Positions 1 to 6,117 of a stretch of 9,706 bases of DNA are shown piece after piece. The stretch is taken from positions 1 to 9,706 of the forward strand of contig CAZIMF010000031.1 of the NCBI GenBank assembly GCA_964540445.1. The letters are read 5' to 3'. The notes beneath the pieces were generated by a model. It worked only from the letters and a program-made list of their open reading frames with translations. It ran no database searches and was not told the origin of the DNA. A program made the position numbers and the translations under genes. The first letter of the stretch is position 1; each line of letters opens with the position of its first letter. Source of the stretch: JALQXV01 sp964540445. GTDB lineage: Bacteria; Patescibacteriota; Saccharimonadia; Saccharimonadales; 2-12-FULL-41-12.

Positions 1-350
1 CACTCAGCGCGGCAAAGAAAATTCAGAAATTTGGTGTCGACATCTCAATTTATAATGCTGATGCTCCAAGCGGTTTTGTGTACGAAGAAACAGAAGCTGG
101 GCATTTCGAAGAATTTTACAACATTGAAAGCACCTGCACATGGTTTATTCTCGAAGGCAACGGGACGTTTGTAGTTGATGACGAAAAATTTACTGTTAGC
201 CCAAAAGACTTAGTAGTAGTACCACCGAACAAAAGGATCCATTATTTCGGAAAAATGAAAATGCTCTTGTGTACTACACCTGACTTCAACCCAGATAATG
301 AGAGACACGTACGTGATGTAGATCCTTCTGAAAGTCCTTATAAAAATTAG
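1..350 (+). CDS. cupin-fold protein, 5' end cut by the window
   Basis: The frame is open from base 3 to the TAG at 348-350 (115 codons), so the gene begins left of the window. A GTG codon at 78 is internal and need not be the start. The protein reads as a single small beta-barrel of the cupin type: a strand-rich run (WFILEGNGTFVVDDEKFTV), then SPKDLVVVPPNKRIHYFG, which matches the second cupin motif with its Pro and His. The first motif normally carries a His-x-His metal pair; here the matching place reads IESTCTWF with no His. Metal binding, and so an enzymatic role, is therefore doubtful; a sugar- or ligand-binding or structural role is equally possible. It is the only + strand gene and converges on the pilin-like gene with 111 bases between them. 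The fold call is fairly secure, the substrate unknown. Confidence 0.75.
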   Translation, partial: LSAAKKIQKFGVDISIYNADAPSGFVYEETEAGHFEEFYNIESTCTWFILEGNGTFVVDDEKFTVSPKDLVVVPPNKRIHYFGKMKMLLCTTPDFNPDNERHVRDVDPSESPYKN

Positions 351-461
351 CTAAAGCAGTCAAGCCTTTCGTGATTTGGTTCCTTTATAACAAGCCTCAA
401 AATTGGCTAAGCCTATTAAGCAATCTTTGGTGCTCACGGCAAACAATCATCACTAACTAGC
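351..461. other. convergent intergenic spacer without a clear terminator
   Basis: This 111-base spacer separates the 3' ends of the cupin gene (+) and the pilin-like gene (-). The heptamer CAAGCCT occurs twice (361-367 and 391-397), and a weak 4-bp AGCC/GGCT inverted pair follows the second copy. Neither strand shows a GC-rich stem followed by a T-run, so no intrinsic terminator can be called. Confidence 0.4.
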
Positions 462-932
462 TTAGTAGCTTGTATCGTACCAGTCTGCAGGGAGATTATA
501 TCTCTGGCCAATATCTGTACCTGGTAACTGCTGACCTCTGAAAATTACTTCCCATTTTCCATTGGTTTTGTGAGCTATGAATGCAAATCCACTGCCCTCC
601 TCACCAGTAGAAGCAGTGCCTTTAGCGTTGGCTCCAACTACTGACGTAACCTTAGCTTCGGTTACTGGTACACTACTCCCGTTGGCCGTAGGAACTCCTG
701 CTGCCTTAACTGCTTCTATAACAAACGCTTCATCTGTTTTTTGTGGTTGCTGCTCGGTAGCTTGCTTAGTTTCGGCAGGTTTTGTTATCTCGCTCGTCGA
801 CGTGCTTGCTTTGTTTTTGTCGTCGTCTTTGCTGGCGTTCACGACATAAAAGCCTACGCCCACAATTAGTGTGAGAGCAATAACTACTAGCAGGCCTTCT
901 ATTACTCCAAAGCCTTTTTGGTTGAGTTTCAT
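462..932 (-). CDS. type IV pilin-like protein (class III prepilin signal)
   Basis: This 156-aa protein starts MKLNQKGFGVIEGLL. A short basic leader ends in Gly7, followed by Phe8 (+1 of the mature chain) and Glu12 (+5), then an unbroken hydrophobic helix to about residue 31. That is the prepilin peptidase (PilD) recognition pattern, so the protein is expected to be cleaved after Gly7, N-methylated, and held in the membrane or built into a pilus. A charged, low-complexity linker rich in Lys, Thr, Ser, Glu and Gln (about residues 34-68) leads to a small C-terminal domain (about 69-156) of unknown fold ending in GQRYNLPADWYDTSY. The mature part has no Cys. The ATG at 930-932 is supported by AGGA six bases upstream. 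No pilus assembly genes are next to it, so it may be a minor pilin or a surface protein using the same export route. Confidence is high for the signal and low for a specific role. Confidence 0.8.
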   Translation of the reverse strand: MKLNQKGFGVIEGLLVVIALTLIVGVGFYVVNASKDDDKNKASTSTSEITKPAETKQATEQQPQKTDEAFVIEAVKAAGVPTANGSSVPVTEAKVTSVVGANAKGTASTGEEGSGFAFIAHKTNGKWEVIFRGQQLPGTDIGQRYNLPADWYDTSY

Positions 933-1084
933 CGATAATCCTTTACGGTTAAGCTTGTTTGCTAGCAGTATATACGTACGGCATGGTTATTTCTAGCAAC
1001 TGTCAAAGCAACGCGCAAGAGTATATTTCTAACATTACTGCAGATCGCGTCGATTCAGCGATAGTCCCAGTGTGGTCACCAAGT

Positions 1085-1693
1085 TTATAGCGAAGCTAGC
1101 AGCTTAGTGACAACGTGGCGTGCTTTCAGGGCATCAACCATTTCATTAAAGAGTTCTTTATCGAAATCAGGATGCTTCATGAGTTCTTGCACATCTAAAA
1201 GATCTTGATGATGATCGCGGCGTCCAATCAACTTTACTGCCACAATTTTTTCGGCAGGTATGAGGTTAACCCGACGGTCTTCAAAAAGTACCTCAACTTT
1301 TTGGGTGGGCGGATGATGATAACTTCTTCCATCTGCAATTACCGTGTAATGGCTCAAAAAATCGATAGATCCATCATCTACCGGAGTTGATTTGTGCATT
1401 AGCACATTCGGGCGTTCAATAATCTCTGAGGTTAAGCCGAATAAATCGTTGGCAGCTTCGTGTGCTTCGTCGGTAAACATAATATCAACATCGTGTGGTA
1501 ACCGCGTATTTCCTTGTGTGTACAGCGCAACACTTCCGCCGACGGCGTAAGGAATGCCTGCATCATTGAGTCGGACTAGGATATCCGGGACCTTGGGGAA
1601 TGCTGAGATCACCCTGCTAAATCTCTTGGCATTAGTTTTCATGCATTTAGTATAGTTCATCAGCTTATTTACACTCACATGCAAACAAGGCAA
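1085..1693 (-). CDS. AbiEii-like nucleotidyltransferase
   Basis: This is a minimal nucleotidyltransferase of the DNA polymerase beta superfamily, resembling AbiEii/AbiGii-type proteins. Numbered from the TTG start, GGS at 52-54 is the glycine motif, DVD at 68-70 supplies two metal-binding Asp residues, and Asp111 in SIDFL is a likely third. The C-terminal half contains PAEKIVAVKLIGRRDHHQDLLDV (in two pieces PAEKIVAVKL and RRDHHQDLLDV), matching the K...R..KD..DL signature of the family. Known members transfer a nucleotide to RNA or protein, and several are toxins; the target here cannot be read from sequence. The TTG at 1691-1693 is preceded by GGAAGG with 5 bases spacing, which favours it, but ATG at 1660 or 1642 would still keep the whole domain. 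It lies 22 bases downstream of the 258-aa gene and is probably co-transcribed with it. That partner does not resemble the AbiEi antitoxin as far as I can see, so a toxin role is only a possibility. Confidence 0.75.
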   Translation of the reverse strand: MPCLHVSVNKLMNYTKCMKTNAKRFSRVISAFPKVPDILVRLNDAGIPYAVGGSVALYTQGNTRLPHDVDIMFTDEAHEAANDLFGLTSEIIERPNVLMHKSTPVDDGSIDFLSHYTVIADGRSYHHPPTQKVEVLFEDRRVNLIPAEKIVAVKLIGRRDHHQDLLDVQELMKHPDFDKELFNEMVDALKARHVVTKLLASL

Positions 1694-1698
1694 TGTAA

Positions 1699-1704
1699 CC
1701 TTCC
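1699..1704 (-). promoter_or_regulatory. Shine-Dalgarno supporting the TTG start of the nucleotidyltransferase
   Basis: The minus strand reads GGAAGG, then five bases, then TTG at 1693. Neither in-frame ATG further in (1660, 1642) has a comparable site, so this decides the start in favour of TTG, though not conclusively. Confidence 0.5.
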
Positions 1705-1715
1705 GTCTTTCAATC

Positions 1716-2492
1716 TTATATTTCGAGGTCTTTTAGGGTTAAGCGAGGGCGATAATCATTTTGCATTTCTTGTGCTACCCAAATGCCCATAACTTGCCTA
1801 TGTTTTTCGCTTATAACACCGGCCAATATCAGGTCGTCTATTAACATAAAGGCTCGATCAGGATGGTTCCGGGCTAGTTCTTGCAAAATTGGCAATTTTG
1901 GATCAAGCCAGAAATCTTTCAGCCTGCCCTCCTTTGTTCCTTGAATAATTCTAGGGTCAACAATATCTTCAACTGTTGTAAAATCTCCCTTTTTTGCTGC
2001 TTGGCGTAAGTTTGTGACTTCCTGGCTGCTGATGTGCGAGCTAAGAGCGAAATCAGAATTTACCCACCGCAATAAATTCTTAAAGTAAAAAGGTAGTCGT
2101 TTAAGAGTCCCTTCTCTTAGGTGAGTACTTAAAATCCCAAACTCAACTCTGTCTTGTAGCGTTTCGCCCACTATGTGCAGCGCATATTCAAATGCCGGGC
2201 GGATGGTTTCTCCACCATCTTCGCTAATTGCCTGGTCAACGTCTGACAGTATGGTTAGAATGCCAGAATTTCGCCTGACCATAATTGCACTACCCACAAT
2301 AACTTTAAGCGCAAAATTATTCTCGAATTCTCCTACTTGCTCAGGTGTAGGGTCTGTCGATATATAGCCGGAATCATCGATCTCTCTAAGCGTTTCCGTA
2401 TATTCTTCATGCCCAGGGACAATCAAGCCGTGCGCAGCAACAGCAAGTAATCTTTCTGCGTCGGATGGTCCGCGCCATTCACCAGTAGTCAT
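1716..2492 (-). CDS. unknown 258-aa protein, first gene of a pair with the nucleotidyltransferase
   Basis: I do not recognise this family. The 258-aa product has no signal peptide and no membrane segment, and looks mostly alpha-helical and soluble, so it is probably cytoplasmic. An acidic N-terminal part (about 1-60, with GHEEYTETLREIDDSGY) is followed by a hydrophobic core helix or strand (ALKVIVGSAIMV, about 61-72) and long amphipathic stretches up to a polar C-terminus (RPRLTLKDLEI). No enzyme signature, zinc ligands, nucleotide-binding loop or helix-turn-helix stands out. The ATG at 2490-2492 is the natural start. No Shine-Dalgarno precedes it, but a good promoter ends about 9 bases upstream, suggesting leaderless or near-leaderless mRNA. 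The nucleotidyltransferase follows after 22 bases, so a regulatory or antitoxin-like partner role is conceivable but unproven. Confidence 0.7.
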   Translation of the reverse strand: MTTGEWRGPSDAERLLAVAAHGLIVPGHEEYTETLREIDDSGYISTDPTPEQVGEFENNFALKVIVGSAIMVRRNSGILTILSDVDQAISEDGGETIRPAFEYALHIVGETLQDRVEFGILSTHLREGTLKRLPFYFKNLLRWVNSDFALSSHISSQEVTNLRQAAKKGDFTTVEDIVDPRIIQGTKEGRLKDFWLDPKLPILQELARNHPDRAFMLIDDLILAGVISEKHRQVMGIWVAQEMQNDYRPRLTLKDLEI

Positions 2493-2501
2493 AATATTAA
2501 T

Positions 2502-2530
2502 ATTATATCACAACAATGAATAAAATGCAA
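2502..2530 (-). promoter_or_regulatory. promoter of the 258-aa gene, likely leaderless transcript
   Basis: On the minus strand, TATAAT (2502-2507) is preceded by TGA, making an extended -10 (TGnTATAAT). TTGCAT (2525-2530) sits 17 bases further up as a partial -35. Only nine bases separate the -10 from the ATG at 2492, so a normal start point (about seven bases after the -10) would leave a 5' leader of only a few bases. The -10 and spacing are strong; the -35 matches only TTG of the consensus. Confidence 0.6.
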
Positions 2531-2549
2531 TACTGTCTCTAGTGGTATA

Positions 2550-2774
2550 TTATAACGTACTATCTAGAACGACGAGAGTGCCGCGCCTAGGGTCGGCAAC
2601 ATCTCTACGTATACCGATGCGACCAGCGGCTTCAGTAAAGACTGCTGCAAGATTGGGGAGGGTACTGTCACCGGCTAAAAATCGTTCATCAATTTCAGCA
2701 ATAATTTGAAAAGCACGCGCAGCGTCACCGACTGGTCGGTTTTCTAAGTGTAATTCCATAGGGTCTACTGCCAT
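2550..2774 (-). CDS. unknown 74-aa protein with its own promoter
   Basis: This small hypothetical protein, beginning MAVDPMELHLENRP and ending TLVVLDSTL, belongs to no family I recognise. It looks like a soluble alpha/beta mini-protein: a helix around DAARAFQIIAEIDERFL, a second around LPNLAAVFTEAAGRI, then a Arg/Asp-rich turn (RRDVADPRRG) into a terminal beta strand. It has no membrane segment, Cys pair or DNA-binding signature. It is supported as a real gene by an AAAAGGA ribosome site seven bases from the ATG (2772-2774) and by a near-consensus promoter directly upstream. It lies between the ABC exporter and the 258-aa gene, each with a separate promoter, so it is probably transcribed alone, with read-through possible in both directions. 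Confidence 0.65.
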   Translation of the reverse strand: MAVDPMELHLENRPVGDAARAFQIIAEIDERFLAGDSTLPNLAAVFTEAAGRIGIRRDVADPRRGTLVVLDSTL

Positions 2775-2799
2775 AATTGCGTCCTTTTATCTGCTGTAT

Positions 2800-2828
2800 A
2801 TTATACACTCTTTGTCAAGCTTATTCAA
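2800..2828 (-). promoter_or_regulatory. sigma-70-type promoter of the 74-aa gene
   Basis: On the minus strand, TTGAAT (2823-2828), a 17-base spacer and TATAAT (2800-2805) make a near-consensus promoter. It starts only about 20 bases after the stop codon of the ABC permease. The Shine-Dalgarno AAAAGGA lies at 2782-2788. A TTGACA is also present inside the spacer, only 7 bases from the -10, too close to act as the -35. Confidence 0.7.
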
Positions 2829-2846
2829 CCCTCGGTCTGATCGCTT

Positions 2847-4463
2847 TTATTCAGTCTCTATATCTCGCTGGGAGAATAAATATAGCCCTGCTGCGCCCAA
2901 TATAAATCCTAATAGTGAGCTAATCGCTGTGCTTGTCCAGTTTGGGCTGTTAATTGGTGCCAATGTAATGTGATGCAGAAGCGAACTGTTATTGATGATG
3001 TTGAGCCACGTTTCGTCTTTTACAAAGCTGGTGAGGAGCTGACTGACAAATGACCAGATGAGTAGCGTATACAAACAGATGGTGGCCCATCGCGGAGCAA
3101 ACCCGAATAGAAGCAACCCCAGACCAATAAAAAATATAACGGGGCCAAGAATGTTAAGGTTATCGATTACGAGTGACCAATAGTTAAGATCAATCAGCTG
3201 AATTGTGGCAACTTCCCAAACGGTAGTGCTGGCGAGGACAATGATGATGGCGGCCGCGCACAGTAGTAGCATGACCCGCTCGCTGAGGTAGCGCATGCGG
3301 CTGATGTTTCGCACCAACAGATTATCGGCAATTCCCTTGCCTTCTTCTTCGCGCAGAGTTCCAATGCCGCTGACTACCATTGCTAGCAGTAAGATCGACA
3401 CGAACATAGTGCCAACGCTTAAAAATACATCAGTTAGACTCGGCCCTTGGTGAGTTATCTGAGTCAAGATGGTAGTAATGCCATTTGCCCCGCTGAGGGC
3501 GTCGGCGGCTGATTTTGCTACTGACCCCACCACTGCTGAAATGCCGATACAAGCTATTGCCCAACCGGTTATTGAGCCTTTGCTAAGTCGTAGACCGAGT
3601 CGTAAACTACTGCGTACTGACGGATAGTGGGGCTCAGCTGAATCCGATTCTTTGATGAGTGCACTACCAAAATCACGATGACTGGCAATAGCAATAGCTA
3701 TCAGTGCAAACAGTAATGTGCCGCCGTAAAGTGGTATCAACCATACCGGGTGCGCAGTAAAGACTGGCTGCAGGTGATCCAGCCATCCAAAGGGCGTGAA
3801 ATCTTTTAACCAGTACAGACTTTCGGTTGCGTTCCCAACGCTACGCATTACAAAGAGGAGAATGAGCGGAACAACACCATACATCAGAGCTTTATGTCGG
3901 GTGTAGGCTAACTGGCTGGTTACTGCCCCGAGCATGGCAAAAAAACTTACTACTCCCACTACGCCCAACGCAATCCAAACAGCATTGGCAGCCTGCAAGT
4001 CTACGCCGGCGACCTTTGAGCCAACCGTAAGAATGAGGCACTCGATTGCACATACGACTACCAGCCCTACCGCAATGCCCCCTATGGTCTGAGTGGTGGC
4101 CTTCCCTAGAGTAGTTTGTCCGGCCAGCAGTTGCTCGGTGCGCCCATCTTCTTCTTGCCCACGTAATGTTTTAGTTACAAACATCAGAGCCCACAAACTA
4201 CCTATAAGGGTTAACACTGGCCCGGAGCGGTACATCATGTAACCTGCCGGAGTGTCGGCGTGGTCATTTTCCCCGTATAAGAATTTAAATACGGGGTTAG
4301 CCTCGAATGAAGCGATGATATGTGTCCGTTCGGCTTGGCTGGGAATTGCTTTGACTAAGCCTATGCCCTGCAGTAGCAATAACATAGAACCAGCTACACC
4401 AAAGATAACCGCGCTTTTTTTGATTTGTTTGAAGCTAAACTGAGCAATTGCAAAGCTTGGCAT
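2847..4463 (-). CDS. ABC-2 type exporter permease, internally duplicated
   Basis: This 538-aa membrane protein resembles the large permeases of actinobacterial-type drug or polyketide exporters. It has about twelve hydrophobic segments, with the first transmembrane helix near residues 17-38. The chain is two related halves. The motif TLRGQEEDGRTEQLL at 99-113 recurs as TLREEEGKGIADNLL at 369-383, and each half closes with a membrane helix ending in a short RD motif (SHRDFG near 261, SQRDIE near 531). DFTPFGWLDHLQP (221-233) is the extracellular or re-entrant signature of the first half. One polypeptide therefore likely supplies both membrane halves and pairs with two copies of the upstream ATPase. 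Its ATG follows the ATPase stop by two bases, with no strong ribosome site, so translational coupling is likely. The substrate is unknown; drugs, antimicrobial peptides or lipids are the usual cargo of relatives. Confidence 0.88.
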   Translation of the reverse strand: MPSFAIAQFSFKQIKKSAVIFGVAGSMLLLLQGIGLVKAIPSQAERTHIIASFEANPVFKFLYGENDHADTPAGYMMYRSGPVLTLIGSLWALMFVTKTLRGQEEDGRTEQLLAGQTTLGKATTQTIGGIAVGLVVVCAIECLILTVGSKVAGVDLQAANAVWIALGVVGVVSFFAMLGAVTSQLAYTRHKALMYGVVPLILLFVMRSVGNATESLYWLKDFTPFGWLDHLQPVFTAHPVWLIPLYGGTLLFALIAIAIASHRDFGSALIKESDSAEPHYPSVRSSLRLGLRLSKGSITGWAIACIGISAVVGSVAKSAADALSGANGITTILTQITHQGPSLTDVFLSVGTMFVSILLLAMVVSGIGTLREEEGKGIADNLLVRNISRMRYLSERVMLLLCAAAIIIVLASTTVWEVATIQLIDLNYWSLVIDNLNILGPVIFFIGLGLLLFGFAPRWATICLYTLLIWSFVSQLLTSFVKDETWLNIINNSSLLHHITLAPINSPNWTSTAISSLLGFILGAAGLYLFSQRDIETE

Positions 4464-4465
4464 TG

Positions 4466-5356
4466 TTAGTTAGCTTTCTTGTCGCCATATAGTGATAGGA
4501 ATAATTCTTCAAGCGAGGGCTCGCGGCTTAGTAGCTTTACTGGTTTTGCTTTTGCGATGACACTCAGTAGTTGGCTAACATCACCCTGTATCTGCACGCG
4601 CAAATGGTTACCGGTAACTTTAGAATTAGTTACATTCTTTACTTTACTAACATCAGGCGGTTTGCCCGAAAAGGTGGCATCAATAGTAACGGCTGATAGA
4701 TGGCGGAGTTCTTCGAGGGTACCGAGCTCTACAAGCTTTCCCTCTTTGATAACTGCCACTCGGTCGCAGAGCGACTCTACCTCTTCAAGTATGTGGGAAC
4801 TCAAAAAAATAGTTTGACCACGGGCTTTGGCTTGTTCGACATGCTCGCGGAAAATCCGCTCCATCAGTGGATCGAGCCCGGCGGTAGGTTCATCAAAAAT
4901 CAAAATTTCTGCCCGCGAGGCCAGCGCCGCAATCAGATTAATTTTTTGCTTGTTCCCTTTTGAGTACGTGCGAACTTTTTTATTTGGGTCAAACTTGAAG
5001 TCAGTAATAAGCTTCTGTTGGTAAGCTTCGTCGGCGCCGATGTGCGTTTTGGCTAATAAGTGCAATGTTTCGGCTCCCGTTAAACTAGGCCACAGATTAG
5101 GATCGCCAGGTACGTACGCCATTTTTTTATGCGCCTCAATCTTATTTTTTTGGCTGTCAATTCCAAGTATCTGTACCGTACCGGCGGTTGGCTTAGTTAA
5201 GCCGAGGATAAGGCGGATGGTTGTAGTCTTGCCAGCTCCATTCGGCCCCAGAAAACCAAGTACTTCTCCTTTTGTAACGCTCAGATTGAGATTGCTCAAG
5301 GCCGTAAAATCCCCGTATGACTTGGTTAAGCCTTGTATTTTTATCGCGGTTTCCAT
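4466..5356 (-). CDS. ABC exporter ATP-binding subunit
   Basis: This 296-aa cytoplasmic ATPase powers the permease encoded immediately downstream. Walker A is GPNGAGKTT (37-45), the signature loop is YSKGNKQK (131-138, a variant of SGG), Walker B is ILIFDEP (151-157), the D-loop is AGLD (159-162), and the switch His is in SSH (186-188). The Q-loop site reads YVPGDPNLWPSLTG, with Gly in place of Gln, as in other members of the DrrA/CcmA-like export branch as far as I recall. The last 75 residues or so (VTIDATFSGKP to the C-terminus) form the accessory domain typical of this branch. The ATG at 5354-5356 has AGGGGA three bases away. The gene lies 71 bases after the orotate phosphoribosyltransferase-like gene and probably has its own promoter. 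It could serve self-protection or export; the substrate is unknown. Confidence 0.93.
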   Translation of the reverse strand: METAIKIQGLTKSYGDFTALSNLNLSVTKGEVLGFLGPNGAGKTTTIRLILGLTKPTAGTVQILGIDSQKNKIEAHKKMAYVPGDPNLWPSLTGAETLHLLAKTHIGADEAYQQKLITDFKFDPNKKVRTYSKGNKQKINLIAALASRAEILIFDEPTAGLDPLMERIFREHVEQAKARGQTIFLSSHILEEVESLCDRVAVIKEGKLVELGTLEELRHLSAVTIDATFSGKPPDVSKVKNVTNSKVTGNHLRVQIQGDVSQLLSVIAKAKPVKLLSREPSLEELFLSLYGDKKAN

Positions 5357-5373
5357 ATGTCCCCTTTCGTAGA

Positions 5374-5379
5374 AGTATA
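5374..5379 (-). promoter_or_regulatory. possible -10 element for the ABC exporter operon
   Basis: TATACT on the minus strand lies 17 bases before the ATPase ATG, leaving room for a short leader with the AGGGGA ribosome site. The hexamer 17 bases upstream (TGGTTC) is a poor -35, so this is tentative. Confidence 0.3.
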
Positions 5380-5427
5380 TAGCATAATCTGTTGGTGAAC
5401 CATAAGCGAATTTCGTCGATCGGCTGT

Positions 5428-6072
5428 TTAGGTGTCGCCTAAAAAGTAGCCGCGCATGATACTGATCTGACTAGGGGTAAGTCTTTTTTCGTTGGTTAGA
5501 ATCTCGATTAATGTTGCGATGCGTAAGGCTGCCTCAGCTCGCAAGCCAACGCGCTGTAGATTCTCTAATCCGCCTTGTCCTCTATCGAGTAACATTACTG
5601 CCCCGCCAACGTTCAGGCCAATAGTTTCAATTCTGTCTTTAGCCTCCAGGGTAGATTTACCGGTTGAGATTAGATCGTCTACCATGACGACTGTCTCACC
5701 TTCGTGCCAAAATCCTTCAAGCGTATTGCCTAGGCCGTGCGTCTTTTGTTCGGTCTGGAGTTGTAGAGCGGATAACTTTAATGGATGCGACAACATGCCA
5801 GCAGTAGTATATGCGCCGCGAGGCACCCCTATAATGTGGTGGTAGTCATCAAATTGTGCCAGCTGTACACCGTAGGCATCTACCACTCTATCCCGAATAG
5901 CAAGTTGCTCTGTGACAGAAAGTGCAGAACGATGATTGATTGAAGCCAGGCCATGTAAATTGAAATAAACAGGAGAAGCTGCGCCAGAAGTGAGCGTCAT
6001 ATCACCAAAGACGATACAGCCTCGGTCGGCTATGCCAACAGCAAGCGCTTCTGGATTACTAATTTCTGCCAT
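5428..6072 (-). CDS. orotate phosphoribosyltransferase-like protein (PyrE family)
   Basis: This 214-aa type I phosphoribosyltransferase is of the normal PyrE length. The family enzyme joins orotate and PRPP to give OMP and pyrophosphate in UMP synthesis. Visible signatures are MTLTSGAASPVY (25-36, the SG..SP.Y orotate/PRPP motif), IIGVPRGAYTTA (80-91), the PRPP loop VVMVDDLISTGKS (128-140) with its paired Asp132-Asp133, and LLDRGQGG (161-168). The mobile catalytic loop usually reads RK.xKxHG; here it reads QTEQKTHG (106-113). The Lys110 and His112 equivalents are kept, but the PRPP-contacting Arg and the next Lys are Gln106 and Thr107. Reduced activity or another base as substrate is therefore possible. 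It begins 45 bases after the umuC-like gene, so it may be the last gene of that operon. The ATG at 6070-6072 has only a weak GGGAA ribosome site. I leave the symbol blank because of the loop change. Confidence 0.82.
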   Translation of the reverse strand: MAEISNPEALAVGIADRGCIVFGDMTLTSGAASPVYFNLHGLASINHRSALSVTEQLAIRDRVVDAYGVQLAQFDDYHHIIGVPRGAYTTAGMLSHPLKLSALQLQTEQKTHGLGNTLEGFWHEGETVVMVDDLISTGKSTLEAKDRIETIGLNVGGAVMLLDRGQGGLENLQRVGLRAEAALRIATLIEILTNEKRLTPSQISIMRGYFLGDT

Positions 6073-6117
6073 ATGCGTTCCCGGTCCGGTCTTTAGTTTG
6101 ATCTATTATTACACAGT

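Noticed and set aside
577..849. Open frame on the + strand opposite the pilin-like gene
   Set aside because: It is a Ser/Val/Ala-rich antisense shadow of the low-complexity region of a gene with a clear prepilin signal and ribosome site.
1044..1062. Inverted repeat ATCGC/GCGAT as terminator of the nucleotidyltransferase gene
   Set aside because: The stem is five pairs with a nine-base loop and no T-run follows on the minus strand.
933..1084. TTGACA and TATACT upstream of the pilin-like gene
   Set aside because: Both hexamers occur on the minus strand but are 28 bases apart, too far for one promoter; no alternative partner with proper spacing was found.
4479..5372. Several + strand frames opposite the ABC ATPase
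   Set aside because: All lie within the complement of an ATPase whose every motif is intact; none shows a domain of its own.
5492..5845. 117-codon + strand frame opposite the PyrE-like gene
   Set aside because: It is an antisense shadow; the minus strand encodes clear phosphoribosyltransferase motifs.
6073..6117. Separate promoter for the PyrE-like gene
   Set aside because: A TAATAAT stretch is present, but the needed -35 would fall inside umuC and no good hexamer was found, so co-transcription is the simpler reading.
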